DNA of 43,614 nucleotides from JBIIUJ01 sp044340025 (GCA_044340025.1 JBIIUJ010000006.1:1-43614); one strand, 5' to 3'. Shown: positions 1-9,273, counted from the first letter of the stretch. Notes: generated by a model from the letters alone, not told the origin. A program made the numbers and translations.

Positions 1-163
1 AAGCAGGGTCGGCGGCGTTGGAAGAGCCGCAATAGACGCACACGCTAGTCAATGAAGTCATGAAACGATCCCGATCGGGGCTGGTTTCGTGGCCAGGACC
101 CCAGAGCTGCAGATTGCGCCGCAAGACGGTGGCCCTTACCTGATCAAGGTTCAAGGGGCGCAG

Positions 164-2026
164 ATGCGGCGTGGCGAGAGAGTGAAGAAGCCCGCCTCGG
201 CGGCGGCGGCCGCAGAGCAGGCCCCGATCGGCGCCGCGATCGGCCGGCTCTGGACGGTGCTTGGCGGTCTTGACGGGCCGGGCATGCGCGCCCGCCTGGC
301 GCTGGCGCTTGGGCTGACGCTGATCGCCAAGGTGTTCATCGTGGCTGCGCCGCTGGTGCTCGCCGATGCGGTGAATGCGCTGGCTGCAGAGGGGCGCGAG
401 GCGCTGTCCGGCTTCGTGACGGCCGTCTGTCTGTGGGCCGCCCTCCGGTTTATCGGGGCAGGCGCGCCGCAATTGCGCGATGGCCTGTTCCAGCCGGTGA
501 GCGAGGAGGCCCAGCGCCGGGTCGGGCTCGCGGTCTTTTCCCATGTGCACGCCCTCTCGATCCGGTTCCATCAGTCGAAACGGACGGGCGCGCTGCATCG
601 CACGATCGAGCGTGGCGTGCGCGCGATCGACTTCCTGCTGCGGTTTCTGGCGTTCAACATCGGACCGACCGTGTTCGAGCTGGCGCTCGCGGCGGGCGTG
701 CTTGGCTGGCGCTATGGCGCAACCTTTTCGGCAATCGCAGTGGGCACGGTGCTGGTCTACGCCGGGGTCACCTTCGCCATCACCAACTGGAGACTGGAAC
801 ATCGCAGGCGCATGAACGAGGCCGATGGCGAGGCGTCGGCGCGCGCGGTCGACAGCCTTTTGAACTTCGAGACGGTGAAGGCGTTCGCGGCGGAAGGCCG
901 CGAGGCGGCTCGCTTTGATCAGTCGTTGCGCGCCTATGCGGCCGCCGCCGTGCGCTCCAATACCGGGCTGGCGCTCCTCAATGGAACACAGAACCTTGTC
1001 CAGAATGTCGGCCTGGCGCTCATGGTGGCCGCCACCGGCTTTGTGATCGCCGACGGCGCGATGGGTCCGGGCGACGTGGCCGCCGTGACGCTGGTGATGC
1101 TGAATCTCTATGCGCCCCTCAACGTGCTGGGCTTTGCCTATCGCGAGATCCGTCAGAGCGCGATCGACATGGAGACGATGTACGCTGTGCTGGACGAGCG
1201 CCCCGACGTGGCCGACCGGCCGGACGCTCGGGCGCTGCACATCTCGCACGGCGCCATCGCCTTCGAGGATGTACGCTTTTCCCATGACGGCCGACAGGCA
1301 GGTCTGGACGGCGTAAGCTTCCGTGTGCCTCCAGGAACCACCACGGCGATCGTGGGCGCCTCGGGCGCGGGCAAGAGTACGATCCTGAAGCTGCTGTTCC
1401 GGTTCTATGATCCGGCGTCTGGCCGGATCGTGATCGACGACCAGGATATCGCGGCGGTGACGCAGACGAGCCTGCGTGGCGCAATCGGTCTCGTTCCCCA
1501 GGACGTGGTGCTGTTCAACGACACGCTCGCCTACAATATCGCCTACGGCCGGCCAGAGGCGAGCCGCGCGGAGGTGGAAGCCGCCGCCCGCGCCGCCCAG
1601 CTCGACGGCCTGCTCGCCAATGCGCCGGCTGGCCTCGACACGAGGGTGGGAGAGCGCGGCTTGAAGCTCTCAGGCGGGGAAAAGCAGCGTGTGGGCATCG
1701 CGCGCGTGCTGCTCGCCGATCCGCCGATCCTTGTGCTCGATGAGGCGACCTCAAGCCTCGACAGCGCCACCGAGGCCGAGGTTCAAGCCCAACTCGACGC
1801 CATGTCGACCGACCGCACCACGCTCGTGGTGGCTCATCGTCTCTCCACAATCGCAGACGCCGACCAGATTCTGGTCCTGAAGGACGGGCGGATCGTGGAG
1901 CGGGGGCGCCATGCAGATCTCGTGGCGCTGGGCGGGGGGTATGCCGCTCTCTGGACGCGCCAGGCCGAGGCGCCGGATGCGGCGCAAGGCCTGGCCCCAG
2001 TTCACCCAGCCCGCGCGCCAGCGTAA
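164..2026 (+). CDS. Atm1-type ABC exporter (fused permease and ATPase)
   Basis: A half-transporter with an N-terminal six-helix exporter domain (about residues 25-330) and a C-terminal ATPase. Walker A GASGAGKST is near residue 398, the signature LSGGEKQRVGIARVLL near 502, and Walker B ILVLDEATSSLD near 522, followed by the H-loop AHRLST. The 620-residue length and sequence style fit the Atm1/HMT1 family, which exports glutathione-linked sulfur or metal compounds across the inner membrane. The ATG at 164 is preferred because AAGGGG lies just upstream at a good distance; a GTG at 89 would add 25 residues with no helix or motif. The next gene starts 33 nt after the stop, so the two may be co-transcribed. 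The substrate is inferred from the family only. Confidence 0.9.
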   Translation: MRRGERVKKPASAAAAAEQAPIGAAIGRLWTVLGGLDGPGMRARLALALGLTLIAKVFIVAAPLVLADAVNALAAEGREALSGFVTAVCLWAALRFIGAGAPQLRDGLFQPVSEEAQRRVGLAVFSHVHALSIRFHQSKRTGALHRTIERGVRAIDFLLRFLAFNIGPTVFELALAAGVLGWRYGATFSAIAVGTVLVYAGVTFAITNWRLEHRRRMNEADGEASARAVDSLLNFETVKAFAAEGREAARFDQSLRAYAAAAVRSNTGLALLNGTQNLVQNVGLALMVAATGFVIADGAMGPGDVAAVTLVMLNLYAPLNVLGFAYREIRQSAIDMETMYAVLDERPDVADRPDARALHISHGAIAFEDVRFSHDGRQAGLDGVSFRVPPGTTTAIVGASGAGKSTILKLLFRFYDPASGRIVIDDQDIAAVTQTSLRGAIGLVPQDVVLFNDTLAYNIAYGRPEASRAEVEAAARAAQLDGLLANAPAGLDTRVGERGLKLSGGEKQRVGIARVLLADPPILVLDEATSSLDSATEAEVQAQLDAMSTDRTTLVVAHRLSTIADADQILVLKDGRIVERGRHADLVALGGGYAALWTRQAEAPDAAQGLAPVHPARAPA

Positions 2027-2059
2027 GACCAGCCTAGAATTCTTCCCGGAGCTTCCGCC

Positions 2060-2749
2060 ATGACCGCACGCGCCGCCAGCCTGCCCGCCGCCCACAGGGA
2101 TTCCGGCCTCTATTTCGCCGGGTCAGCGGGAGCGATGGCGCTGGGCCTTCTGGGCTTCGAGCCGCTGTTTCTGGCGGGCCTTGCAGGGGCGGCGATGACC
2201 TATCTGGCCTTCCGCACGCCCGTGCGCGCCGTGCCCCAGGATGGCGAGCTGATCCTCGCGCCCTTCGATGGCGTGGTGGAGGAGGTGCGCTCGGGTCTGG
2301 CTGCGCCGCCGGAACTGCGCCTGGGGGAGGGGACGATGCAGCGCCTGCGCCTTTCCAGCGCCCCCTGGGATGCGGGCGGCGTTCGCGCGCCTGCGGCCGG
2401 GCGGATTGCGGGGCGCGTCACCACGGCGGCGGATCGCTTTCACATCGCTTCCAGCGCTGATTCCGCCTCCGCCGGCCGCGCCTTTATAACGCTCGACAGC
2501 GAGCATGGGCCCATTGGCCTTGTGTTGGTGACGGGCGGCTTCGGTCCCCGGGTGGCTCTGGAGGCCGACCCTGACGGGCTTGTCGATGCCGGCCAGGAAA
2601 TCGCGATGCGCCGCTTTGGCGGCTGGTGCGACCTCTATCTGCCCGCATCGGTGGCCATTGTGGCGGTTGAGGGCCAGCGCCTCGTTGCGGGGGAAACGCC
2701 AGTCGCGGTTGCGGGCGAGGCCGAGGCCCCGCGCGTCATTCTGCGCTGA
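2060..2749 (+). CDS. Phosphatidylserine decarboxylase-like protein lacking the pyruvoyl serine
   Basis: A 229-residue protein with the layout of short bacterial phosphatidylserine decarboxylase (about 230 residues): two hydrophobic stretches near residues 15-50, then the FRTP..VP..G.L.AP.DG entry region, and a C-terminal part with the conserved GQ and AGET elements. Active family members have a Phe-Gly-Ser-Arg site where the chain cuts itself and Ser becomes the pyruvoyl cofactor. Here the aligned residues are FGGWCDLYLP (residues 186-195), with Gly188 at the Ser position. The His-containing segment usual before the middle AP..G motif is also changed. It therefore probably cannot form the cofactor and should not be named psd. 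GGAG 8 nt before the ATG supports the start. It follows the ABC exporter gene closely. Family membership is fairly sure; the role is unknown. Confidence 0.75.
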   Translation: MTARAASLPAAHRDSGLYFAGSAGAMALGLLGFEPLFLAGLAGAAMTYLAFRTPVRAVPQDGELILAPFDGVVEEVRSGLAAPPELRLGEGTMQRLRLSSAPWDAGGVRAPAAGRIAGRVTTAADRFHIASSADSASAGRAFITLDSEHGPIGLVLVTGGFGPRVALEADPDGLVDAGQEIAMRRFGGWCDLYLPASVAIVAVEGQRLVAGETPVAVAGEAEAPRVILR

Positions 2750-2755
2750 GCGTCT

Positions 2756-5700
2756 CTACTCCGCCGCGATCGGCTCAGGCTTGCCCCGGCCTGTCAGGCG
2801 AGCGATCCGCCCCATCCATTTGTCGCGCCAGCGCGCCATCCGCGCCGGGGCGCCAAGCCATATGGGCGTCAGCACAAGCGTCAGGATGGTGGCGAAGGTG
2901 AGCCCCCACACGATCGTGGCGGAGAGCTGGACCCACCATTCAGCGCTGCCCCCGCCCTCCTTGATCACGCCCGAGGCGAAGTCCACGTCGAGCTTCAACA
3001 TGGCGGGAAGAAGACCGATCACGGTCGTCATGGCGGTGAGGAAAACGGGGCGAAACCGCTGACAGGCGGTCCGCACGATCGCATCGTCCACCGCATAGCC
3101 GCGCTTGCGCAGATGCTGATACGTGTCGATCAGCACGATGTTGTTGGCGACCACCACGCCCATCAGCGCCACGACGCCCGTGCCCACATTGACGATGGAA
3201 ATGTAGGGGAAGCTCAGCCAGATCCCGAGCAGGACACCCACCGTAGACAGCACCACCGCCGAAAGCGTGAGCGCGACGTGATAGAAATTGTTGAACTGCC
3301 ACAGCAGGATCACGCCCATCATGAACAGCGCAGCAAGGATGGCGCCGGCGAAGAAGCCTCCAGCCTCGCCAGTATCGGCGATGGAGCCTGCGAACCGGAC
3401 CTCCACCGAGGGGTCGATGGGGGCGGTCTTGAGCCATTCCTCGATCTCGGCCACGCGCTGGGTCTGGGTTCCCTGCTCGGCCACATTGGCGCGCACAGTG
3501 ATCAGCCGCGCGCCATCCTGGCGCGAGATCGAAGTGACTTGCTGGCGTGATTCCCGAGTTACGAAATTGGCGATCGGCACAGCCCCCTGAGCGGTCGGCA
3601 CGCGCAACTCATCCAGCGCGACAATCCCGCGTTCGGCCGCGGGGAAGCGCACCCGGATATCGACCTCCTGATCGGTGTCGTCAGGGCGATACCGGTCGAG
3701 CAGGATTCCATTGGTGATGAGCTGAACCGCGGCGCCGACCTGACCGATATCGGCGCCGAAACGGGCGGCCTGTTCCCGATCGACTTCCAGTCGCCATTCG
3801 ATGCCCGGCAACGGCAGGGTGTCGTCCACCTCGATCAGGCCAGGCATGCGTTGCAGGTGCTGGCGCAGCGTGGCGGCGGCTCGGTTCAGAGCCTCGCCAT
3901 TGCTGGACGTCAGTTCGATCTGGATGTCCTTGCCTTGCGGCGGACCGCCTTCGCGCGCCCGAACCTCGGTGCGCACGCCAGGAACTTCGGCTGCGCGCGC
4001 GCGGATCTCTTCCAGCATCGCTTCGCCATCGCCGCGCTGGCCATTGGGCAGAAAGTCGATCTGAATTTCGCCGATCGAATCAGTGGGTCCGCCTTGTTCG
4101 CCGCCAAAACCGCCCGACCGTTGCCCCTGGCCTGCGCGGGTGGAGATGCTTTCGAGGCCCTCCACCATGGCCACACGCTGCTCGACGGCGAGAACGAGGC
4201 CCAACTCCTCGGCGGGCGAGAGATTGCCGCGCGCAGACACAAACACCACGACTTCTTCCGGCTCCCCCGCAAGGAAGAACTCCGTCTTGTGGTTCTTGGA
4301 CATGAAGCCCGCGATGATGCCGGCCATGATGGCGAGCGCCACAAGTGTGGAGCGGCCCGGCCGTTCCACGCAAAAGGAAATGAAGCGCGCAAACCCGCCC
4401 ATCAGACCGGGAAGAGTGCGTGGGTCGGCGTCCTCGTCGGCCCATGCCGACGCCTTCGCCGGGTCGTGCTCGGCCTTGCCTGCCAGCGCGCCGAGGACCG
4501 GGGTGAAGATCAGCGCGGTCACCAACGACACCGACAAGACCACGATGAGCGTGATCGGCAGGAAGCTCATGAACTTCCCGGGGATCGTGTTCCAGAACAG
4601 AAACGGAATGAAGGCGCACAGGGTGGTCAGCGTGGAGGTGGTGATCGGCCACAGCATCCGCTTGGCGGCTTCCGAGTAGGCGAGCTTTTTCGGGTGGCCT
4701 GCCGCCATCATGCGGTCGGCGTATTCCACCACGACGATCCCGCCATCGACCAGGATCCCCACCGAGATCACCAGACCGAACATGACCATCATGTTCAGCG
4801 TGAGCCCCAGCAGGTTCAGCATGAGGAAGCTCATGAGGAAGCAGGCAGGGATTGCGATCCCCACAAGGATGGCCGAGCGCAAGCCGAGCGAGGCCACCAC
4901 GAGGATCATCACCAGCACCACGGCGCTGATGAGCGAATTCTCCAGCCCGCTCAGCGTCTCGTAGATGAACTCGGACTGGTCGCCCGTGTAGGCGCTTCTC
5001 AGGTTTGGCGGCCAGCCTTTCTGGGCTTCCTCCACGGCCGCCTTCACACCTTCGACCGTATCGATGATATTGGCGCCGGACCGCTTGACGATATTGATCG
5101 ATACCGACGGCTGCCCGTTGAAACGGGCGTAGATCTCGCGATCCTTGAAGGTGCGGCGCACCTGGGCGACGTCGGCAAGCGTCACGACAGCGTCGCCCGC
5201 CCGTTTCAGCGGGATCGAGAACACGTCTTGCGCATCCTCGACAAGACCCGGAACGACAACGGAAAACCGGCCTTCGCCCGTGTCGAGCCTACCGGCGGCG
5301 ACCAGCCGGTTATTGGCGCTCACCGCCTGCAGCAACTGCCCGAAGGAGACGTCATAGGCCTCCAGTTTGGCCGGATCGACCAGCACCTCGAGCAATTCGT
5401 CGCGCTCGCCAGCCACATTGGCTTCCAGCACGCCTGGCACGCGCTCCAGCCGTTCGCGCAAGCTGCGGGCGGTGGCGTAAAGCGCGCGCTCCGGCACGTC
5501 GCCGTAAAGATTGATCCGCAGGATCGGAAACAGATTGACGTTGATTTCCGTCACGACCGGAGGGCGGGCGTCCTGCGGGAAGGAGCGACGCGCCAGATCG
5601 ATCTTTTCGCGGATATCCTGAACCGCAGCGTCCTGATCGAACCCGACGTTGAACTCTGCGATCAGCTGTCCCGCCCCCTGGGCGGCGACGCCGGAGAGCT

Positions 5701-5947
5701 GCTTCAGGCCCTCCACCTGCTGCAATTCCACTTCCGATGGCCGCACGATCAGCCGCTCGGCGTCTTCAGGGCTGATGCCTTCGAGCGGAACCGTCACGCT
5801 GACAAAAGGGATCGGAATGTCGGGATCGGCCTCTCGCGGCAGCGACGCGTAGGAGAACATCCCCGCGATGACAGCCACCACCCCGACCGCCAGCACAAGC
5901 CGCGCGCGCTCGATCGCCCCGTCGATCAGATCATGAAACAGTTTCAT
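2756..5947 (-). CDS. RND-family efflux permease
   Basis: A 1063-residue inner-membrane pump of the AcrB/RND superfamily. It has a first helix at residues 16-33, a large periplasmic porter domain beginning with a PREADPDIPIP segment, a helix cluster in the middle, a second porter domain and a second helix cluster. The helix-4 proton site reads GILVDGGIVVVE, with a single Asp (about residue 401) where AcrB has two. The helix-10 region reads VVVANNIVLIDTY, without the AcrB Lys. This resembles proton sites in other RND branches, so a functional pump is likely. Its ATG overlaps the stop of the upstream adaptor gene (ATGA), indicating translational coupling. No outer-membrane factor is adjacent. 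The substrate cannot be told from sequence. Confidence 0.93.
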   Translation of the reverse strand: MKLFHDLIDGAIERARLVLAVGVVAVIAGMFSYASLPREADPDIPIPFVSVTVPLEGISPEDAERLIVRPSEVELQQVEGLKQLSGVAAQGAGQLIAEFNVGFDQDAAVQDIREKIDLARRSFPQDARPPVVTEINVNLFPILRINLYGDVPERALYATARSLRERLERVPGVLEANVAGERDELLEVLVDPAKLEAYDVSFGQLLQAVSANNRLVAAGRLDTGEGRFSVVVPGLVEDAQDVFSIPLKRAGDAVVTLADVAQVRRTFKDREIYARFNGQPSVSINIVKRSGANIIDTVEGVKAAVEEAQKGWPPNLRSAYTGDQSEFIYETLSGLENSLISAVVLVMILVVASLGLRSAILVGIAIPACFLMSFLMLNLLGLTLNMMVMFGLVISVGILVDGGIVVVEYADRMMAAGHPKKLAYSEAAKRMLWPITTSTLTTLCAFIPFLFWNTIPGKFMSFLPITLIVVLSVSLVTALIFTPVLGALAGKAEHDPAKASAWADEDADPRTLPGLMGGFARFISFCVERPGRSTLVALAIMAGIIAGFMSKNHKTEFFLAGEPEEVVVFVSARGNLSPAEELGLVLAVEQRVAMVEGLESISTRAGQGQRSGGFGGEQGGPTDSIGEIQIDFLPNGQRGDGEAMLEEIRARAAEVPGVRTEVRAREGGPPQGKDIQIELTSSNGEALNRAAATLRQHLQRMPGLIEVDDTLPLPGIEWRLEVDREQAARFGADIGQVGAAVQLITNGILLDRYRPDDTDQEVDIRVRFPAAERGIVALDELRVPTAQGAVPIANFVTRESRQQVTSISRQDGARLITVRANVAEQGTQTQRVAEIEEWLKTAPIDPSVEVRFAGSIADTGEAGGFFAGAILAALFMMGVILLWQFNNFYHVALTLSAVVLSTVGVLLGIWLSFPYISIVNVGTGVVALMGVVVANNIVLIDTYQHLRKRGYAVDDAIVRTACQRFRPVFLTAMTTVIGLLPAMLKLDVDFASGVIKEGGGSAEWWVQLSATIVWGLTFATILTLVLTPIWLGAPARMARWRDKWMGRIARLTGRGKPEPIAAE

Positions 5948-7074
5948 CCTGCGCGCGCGCCCGCTTGCGGCGTGGCGACCGGCGTGGTGCGGGCGGGCGG
6001 CTGCTCGGGCACTGGCGTCACCCGCTGGCCGTCAGCAACAAACGGCGCGCCCACCACGATCACCCGGGCAGGATCCGGCAGGCCGCGCACCCAGACGCCG
6101 TCCTGGCTTTCTTCCGCGACCTCCAGGGCCACGAACCGCGCGACATTGTCATCGCCCACCACCCGGGCGCCCACATCCCCGCCTTCGCTCAGCACCAGGA
6201 CCGACGGCGGCAGCTTGTGGGCGGGGGCCGCGCCAGTGGGTGCGGAAAGATCGGCGGTCACGCCCGCTGCAGCCCGCGACCCCGGATTGGGCGCGCGCAT
6301 CTCCACCCGGAAGGTGCGGGTGGCTGCATCGGCCGTCCGGCTGATGTAGCTGATCACGCCTGTTACGGTCTCGCCCGTGGCCAGGGTGGCGCTGGCGCGC
6401 TGGCCGATCGAGAGCTTGGGCGCGTCGCGCTCGCTGGCCTGCGCCACCACCAGCAAGGGGTTCAATTCCACCACCTCGCCGCAGGCCGATCCCGGCGAGA
6501 GAAAATCGCCGATCTCGGCCTGGCGGCGATTGAAAACGCCATCGAAGGGCGCGCGCACGACCAGCTTGTCCATCTCGATCCGGGCCTGAGCCAGACCGGC
6601 GCGCGCTGCGTCCAGCGAGGCGCTGGTCTGGGCGACCTGCACTTCCGAGCGGAAGCCGCGTTCAAACAATTGCCGTGCGCCCGCAGCGTCGAGCTCGCGC
6701 GCCCGCACGAGAGCCTGCGCTTCGGCGACGCGTGCGCTGCGCGCCTGTGCGTCGAGCGCGCAAAGCGGTTGCCCTTTGCGCACCATGGCGCCTTCGGCCA
6801 CAGGAGCGGAAACCACGATGCCGGAAGTTTCGGCCCGCGCCACCACGGTGCGCGCGGCTTCGGTCTGGCCGCGCAGGGTCAAAAGGGAGGGGCGAAGCTC
6901 CGCACCCACCATCCTCACGACCACGCGGGGGGCGTCCGCGGCAGCCGCAGCCGCTGGGCGTTCGGCTGCTGGGGCGTCGGGCGCCACGGCGTTCAGCGTC
7001 ATCCGGATTGCGAAATACGCAACCACCGCAACAAAGACGCCGCTGGCGATCAGCGTCGAACGGTTGAGTTTCAT
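5944..7074 (-). CDS. RND efflux periplasmic adaptor (membrane fusion protein)
   Basis: A 376-residue adaptor with one N-terminal membrane anchor (about residues 8-28) followed by an alanine-rich low-complexity stretch. Then come the biotinyl-lipoyl-like half motifs (VVSAPVAEGAMVRKGQPL), an alpha-helical hairpin rich in Ala, Arg and Glu, the second lipoyl half (VVRAPFDGVFNRR.AEIGDFL) and a C-terminal beta-barrel. It should link the downstream RND permease to an outer-membrane channel. The ATG at 7074 is preferred over a TTG two codons upstream, with GAGG about 8 nt away. The gene is first in a two-gene operon, and the 140-bp gap to leuB presumably holds both divergent promoters. Confidence 0.9.
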   Translation of the reverse strand: MKLNRSTLIASGVFVAVVAYFAIRMTLNAVAPDAPAAERPAAAAAADAPRVVVRMVGAELRPSLLTLRGQTEAARTVVARAETSGIVVSAPVAEGAMVRKGQPLCALDAQARSARVAEAQALVRARELDAAGARQLFERGFRSEVQVAQTSASLDAARAGLAQARIEMDKLVVRAPFDGVFNRRQAEIGDFLSPGSACGEVVELNPLLVVAQASERDAPKLSIGQRASATLATGETVTGVISYISRTADAATRTFRVEMRAPNPGSRAAAGVTADLSAPTGAAPAHKLPPSVLVLSEGGDVGARVVGDDNVARFVALEVAEESQDGVWVRGLPDPARVIVVGAPFVADGQRVTPVPEQPPARTTPVATPQAGARAG

Positions 7075-7220
7075 GTCCAAGGCCTCTGGGCGGCGGGGGA
7101 GCGCACGCCCGGCACGACATACACCCGATTTGCTGATTTTCTATCCGCCTCTCAACAAGCGCGCCGAAAAGGCGCGGCCCTCTCGCCAGCGCGCCAGCGA
7201 GCCGCTAGAGCCGGCCCATC

Positions 7221-8276
7221 ATGACCAAGACCCTCCTGCTCCTGCCGGGCGACGGCATCGGCCCCGAAGTGATTGCTGAAACCCGCCGCGTGATCGCCGC
7301 GCTGGGCGTCTCCCTCGCGATTGATGAAGACATCGTCGGCGGCGCCAGCATCGACGCCCATGGCGTGCCGGTCACCGACGCCGTCGTGGCCAAAGCGCTT
7401 GCGAGCGACGCGGTCCTCATGGGGGCGGTCGGCGGGCCCAAATGGGAAAAGATCGATAGGCCGTTGCGCCCGGAGCAGGGGCTCCTGCGTCTGCGCCGCG
7501 ACATGCAGGTCTATGCCAACCTTCGGCCAGCCTTGTGTTTTTCAGCGCTCGCCGACGCATCGGCGTTGAAGCGGGAGCTGGTTGAGGGCCTGGATATCCT
7601 GATCGTGCGCGAACTGACCGGCGGGGTTTACTTCGGCCAGCCGCGCGGGATCGAAACGCTGCCGGACGGCCAGCGCCGGGGCTTTGACACGCAGACCTAC
7701 ACTACAGGCGAAATCGAGCGGGTAGCCCGATCCGCCTTCCAGATCGCGCACGGACGGCGCAACAAGGTGACGAGCTGCGAGAAGTCCAATGTGATGGAAA
7801 GCGGCTATCTCTGGCGCGAGGTGGTGACGGCGCTCCACGCGCGGGAGTTTCCCGACGTGACGCTGGAGCACATGTATTCCGACAATGCGGCCATGCAGCT
7901 TGTCAGGGCCCCCAAGCAGTTCGACGTGATCGTCACGGACAATCTGTTTGGCGACATCCTGTCGGACGAGGCCGCAATGGCGGCTGGCTCGATTGGCTTG
8001 CTGCCCTCCGCAGCCCTCGGAGCGGACGGAAAGCCCGGCCTGTACGAGCCTGTCCACGGCTCCGCGCCCGACATCGCGGGCAGGGGACTGGCCAACCCGC
8101 TCGCCGCCATCCTGTCGCTCGAGATGGCGTTGCGCTGGTCGCTGGGGATGCCGGAGGCTGCCGATCGCCTGTTTGCTGCGGTTGATCGCGCGCTCGCCGC
8201 CGGCGCCAGAACCCGCGATCTGGGCGGGGAGATGTCGACCAGCGACATGGCGAGCGCTGTCATCGCGGCGCTCTGA
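7221..8276 (+). CDS. leuB: 3-isopropylmalate dehydrogenase
   Basis: A 351-residue NAD-dependent beta-decarboxylating dehydrogenase that converts 3-isopropylmalate to 2-oxoisocaproate in leucine synthesis, in the cytosol. Visible family marks are the N-terminal LLPGDGIGPEV, the substrate-binding region with ELTGGVYFG, the metal-binding segment NLFGDILSDEAA and the cofactor segment YEPVHGSAPDIAG. Length is normal for LeuB (350-360). The ATG lacks a strong Shine-Dalgarno, but no better start exists that keeps the GDGIGPEV motif in place. It is divergent from the RND operon and followed by a tRNA gene. Confidence 0.96.
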   Translation: MTKTLLLLPGDGIGPEVIAETRRVIAALGVSLAIDEDIVGGASIDAHGVPVTDAVVAKALASDAVLMGAVGGPKWEKIDRPLRPEQGLLRLRRDMQVYANLRPALCFSALADASALKRELVEGLDILIVRELTGGVYFGQPRGIETLPDGQRRGFDTQTYTTGEIERVARSAFQIAHGRRNKVTSCEKSNVMESGYLWREVVTALHAREFPDVTLEHMYSDNAAMQLVRAPKQFDVIVTDNLFGDILSDEAAMAAGSIGLLPSAALGADGKPGLYEPVHGSAPDIAGRGLANPLAAILSLEMALRWSLGMPEAADRLFAAVDRALAAGARTRDLGGEMSTSDMASAVIAAL

Positions 8277-8331
8277 GCGCGCCGCTTGCCTCCCGCAATC
8301 GCCTGTCGTATTTGCGCCGGCCCGTTGGCGC

Positions 8332-8408
8332 GGCTGGGTAGCTCAGCTGGTTAGAGCGCACGACTCATAATCGTGAGGTCGAGAGTTCAAGTCTCTCCCC
8401 CGCCACCA
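8332..8408 (+). tRNA. tRNA-Met (CAU), elongator type
   Basis: A cloverleaf can be drawn with D stem GCTC/GAGC, anticodon stem CACGA/TCGTG around the loop CTCATAA (anticodon CAU), a T stem GAGAG/CTCTC around TTCAAGT, and an encoded CCA end. The acceptor pair is GGCTGGG with CCCCGCC, which leaves one U4-C69 mismatch. The acceptor start GGC resembles elongator tRNA-Met more than tRNA-Ile2, whose CAU is modified to lysidine; that alternative is not excluded. The initiator type is unlikely because the first pair is G-C. Confidence 0.9.
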
Positions 8409-8511
8409 ACGGGCGCAGAACCTGTGCATCGGCCTTGACGGCCCGGATGTGCTTGCGTATCTGCGCCGTCCTTACGACACAGCCAAGATCACCCCGGTTC
8501 GGACTTCAGCC

Positions 8512-8637
8512 ATGAAAATCAAAAGCTCCCTCAAGTCGCTGAAGACCCGCCACCGCGCCTGCCAGGTCGTGCGCCGCAAGGGCAAGATATACGTGATCAA
8601 CAAGGTCGATCCGCGCTACAAGGCCAAGCAGGGCTGA
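8512..8637 (+). CDS. rpmJ: 50S ribosomal protein L36, zinc-free type
   Basis: A 41-residue basic protein starting MKIKSSLKSLKTRHR and ending KAKQG, the form of L36 usual in alphaproteobacteria. It has a single Cys, so it lacks the C-x2-C...C...H zinc site of the classical form and corresponds to the zinc-independent (YkgO-like) type. It binds the large ribosomal subunit near the peptidyl-transferase region. The ATG at 8512 is the only start giving the conserved N-terminus; a longer frame from 8449 adds 21 unconserved residues. It stands alone between tRNA-Met and a HAD gene. Confidence 0.95.
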   Translation: MKIKSSLKSLKTRHRACQVVRRKGKIYVINKVDPRYKAKQG

Positions 8638-8656
8638 TCCTGACTGGCGTGCTGGC

Positions 8657-9265
8657 ATGCTGCGCGCCGTTCTGTTCGATTATGGCAATGTGCTGGTCGG
8701 CTGGGACCCCCGCCGCCTCTATGCCCGGCTGATCCCCGATGCCGCCAGGTGCGACTGGTTCCTGGAGGAGGTCTGCCCTCTGTCGTGGCATTTGCTCCAC
8801 GACCAGGGCGTGCCGATGGCTGAGACCGTTCCCGCGCGCATCGCCGCTTTTCCGGACTGGGCCGACGAAATCCGTGCGTGGGACTGGGGCTTTGCGGAGA
8901 TGATTTCGGGCGAGATCGCCGGATCGGTGCAGGCGCTCAAAGCCCTCTTTGCAGCAGGAACCCCCTGTTTCTGTCTCACCAACATGCCCAGCGAGAAGGT
9001 CGACACCTGCTTTGGGCCGTTTGCGTTTCCGCGTCTGTTCACTGACGTGATCGTCTCCGGCGACGAGAAATGCGCCAAGCCCGACGCCGCCGTCTTCCAC
9101 CTCGCGCTGCGCCGGATGGGCGGCCTGGCGCCGGAGGAGGTGTTCTTCACCGACGATTCGCCAAAGAACATCGAGGCCGCCGCGGCTCTGGGCTTCCAGA
9201 CCCATCTGTTTCGCGATCCCCAAGGCCTGTGGCAGGCGCTGCGCAGCGCGGGCGCGCCCATCTAG
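8657..9265 (+). CDS. HAD-superfamily hydrolase (YihX-like)
   Basis: A 202-residue cytosolic hydrolase with the four HAD motifs: I FDYGNVL (nucleophile Asp8), II LTNMPS, III the Lys in KCAKPD, and IV FTDDSPKNIEAA. The DxGNV form of motif I and the insert spanning residues 16-90 match the HAD-IA group that includes YihX (sugar-phosphate phosphatase) and haloacid dehalogenases. The substrate is not deducible. It starts 19 nt after rpmJ and might be read through from it. Confidence 0.88.
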   Translation: MLRAVLFDYGNVLVGWDPRRLYARLIPDAARCDWFLEEVCPLSWHLLHDQGVPMAETVPARIAAFPDWADEIRAWDWGFAEMISGEIAGSVQALKALFAAGTPCFCLTNMPSEKVDTCFGPFAFPRLFTDVIVSGDEKCAKPDAAVFHLALRRMGGLAPEEVFFTDDSPKNIEAAAALGFQTHLFRDPQGLWQALRSAGAPI

Positions 9266-9273
9266 GCCCCGCA

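Noticed and set aside
3851..6349. 832-codon open frame on the plus strand
   Set aside because: It lies antisense to the RND permease and adaptor, both of which have clear family motifs. Its protein is a His/Arg/Asp-rich shadow typical of GC-rich antisense frames.
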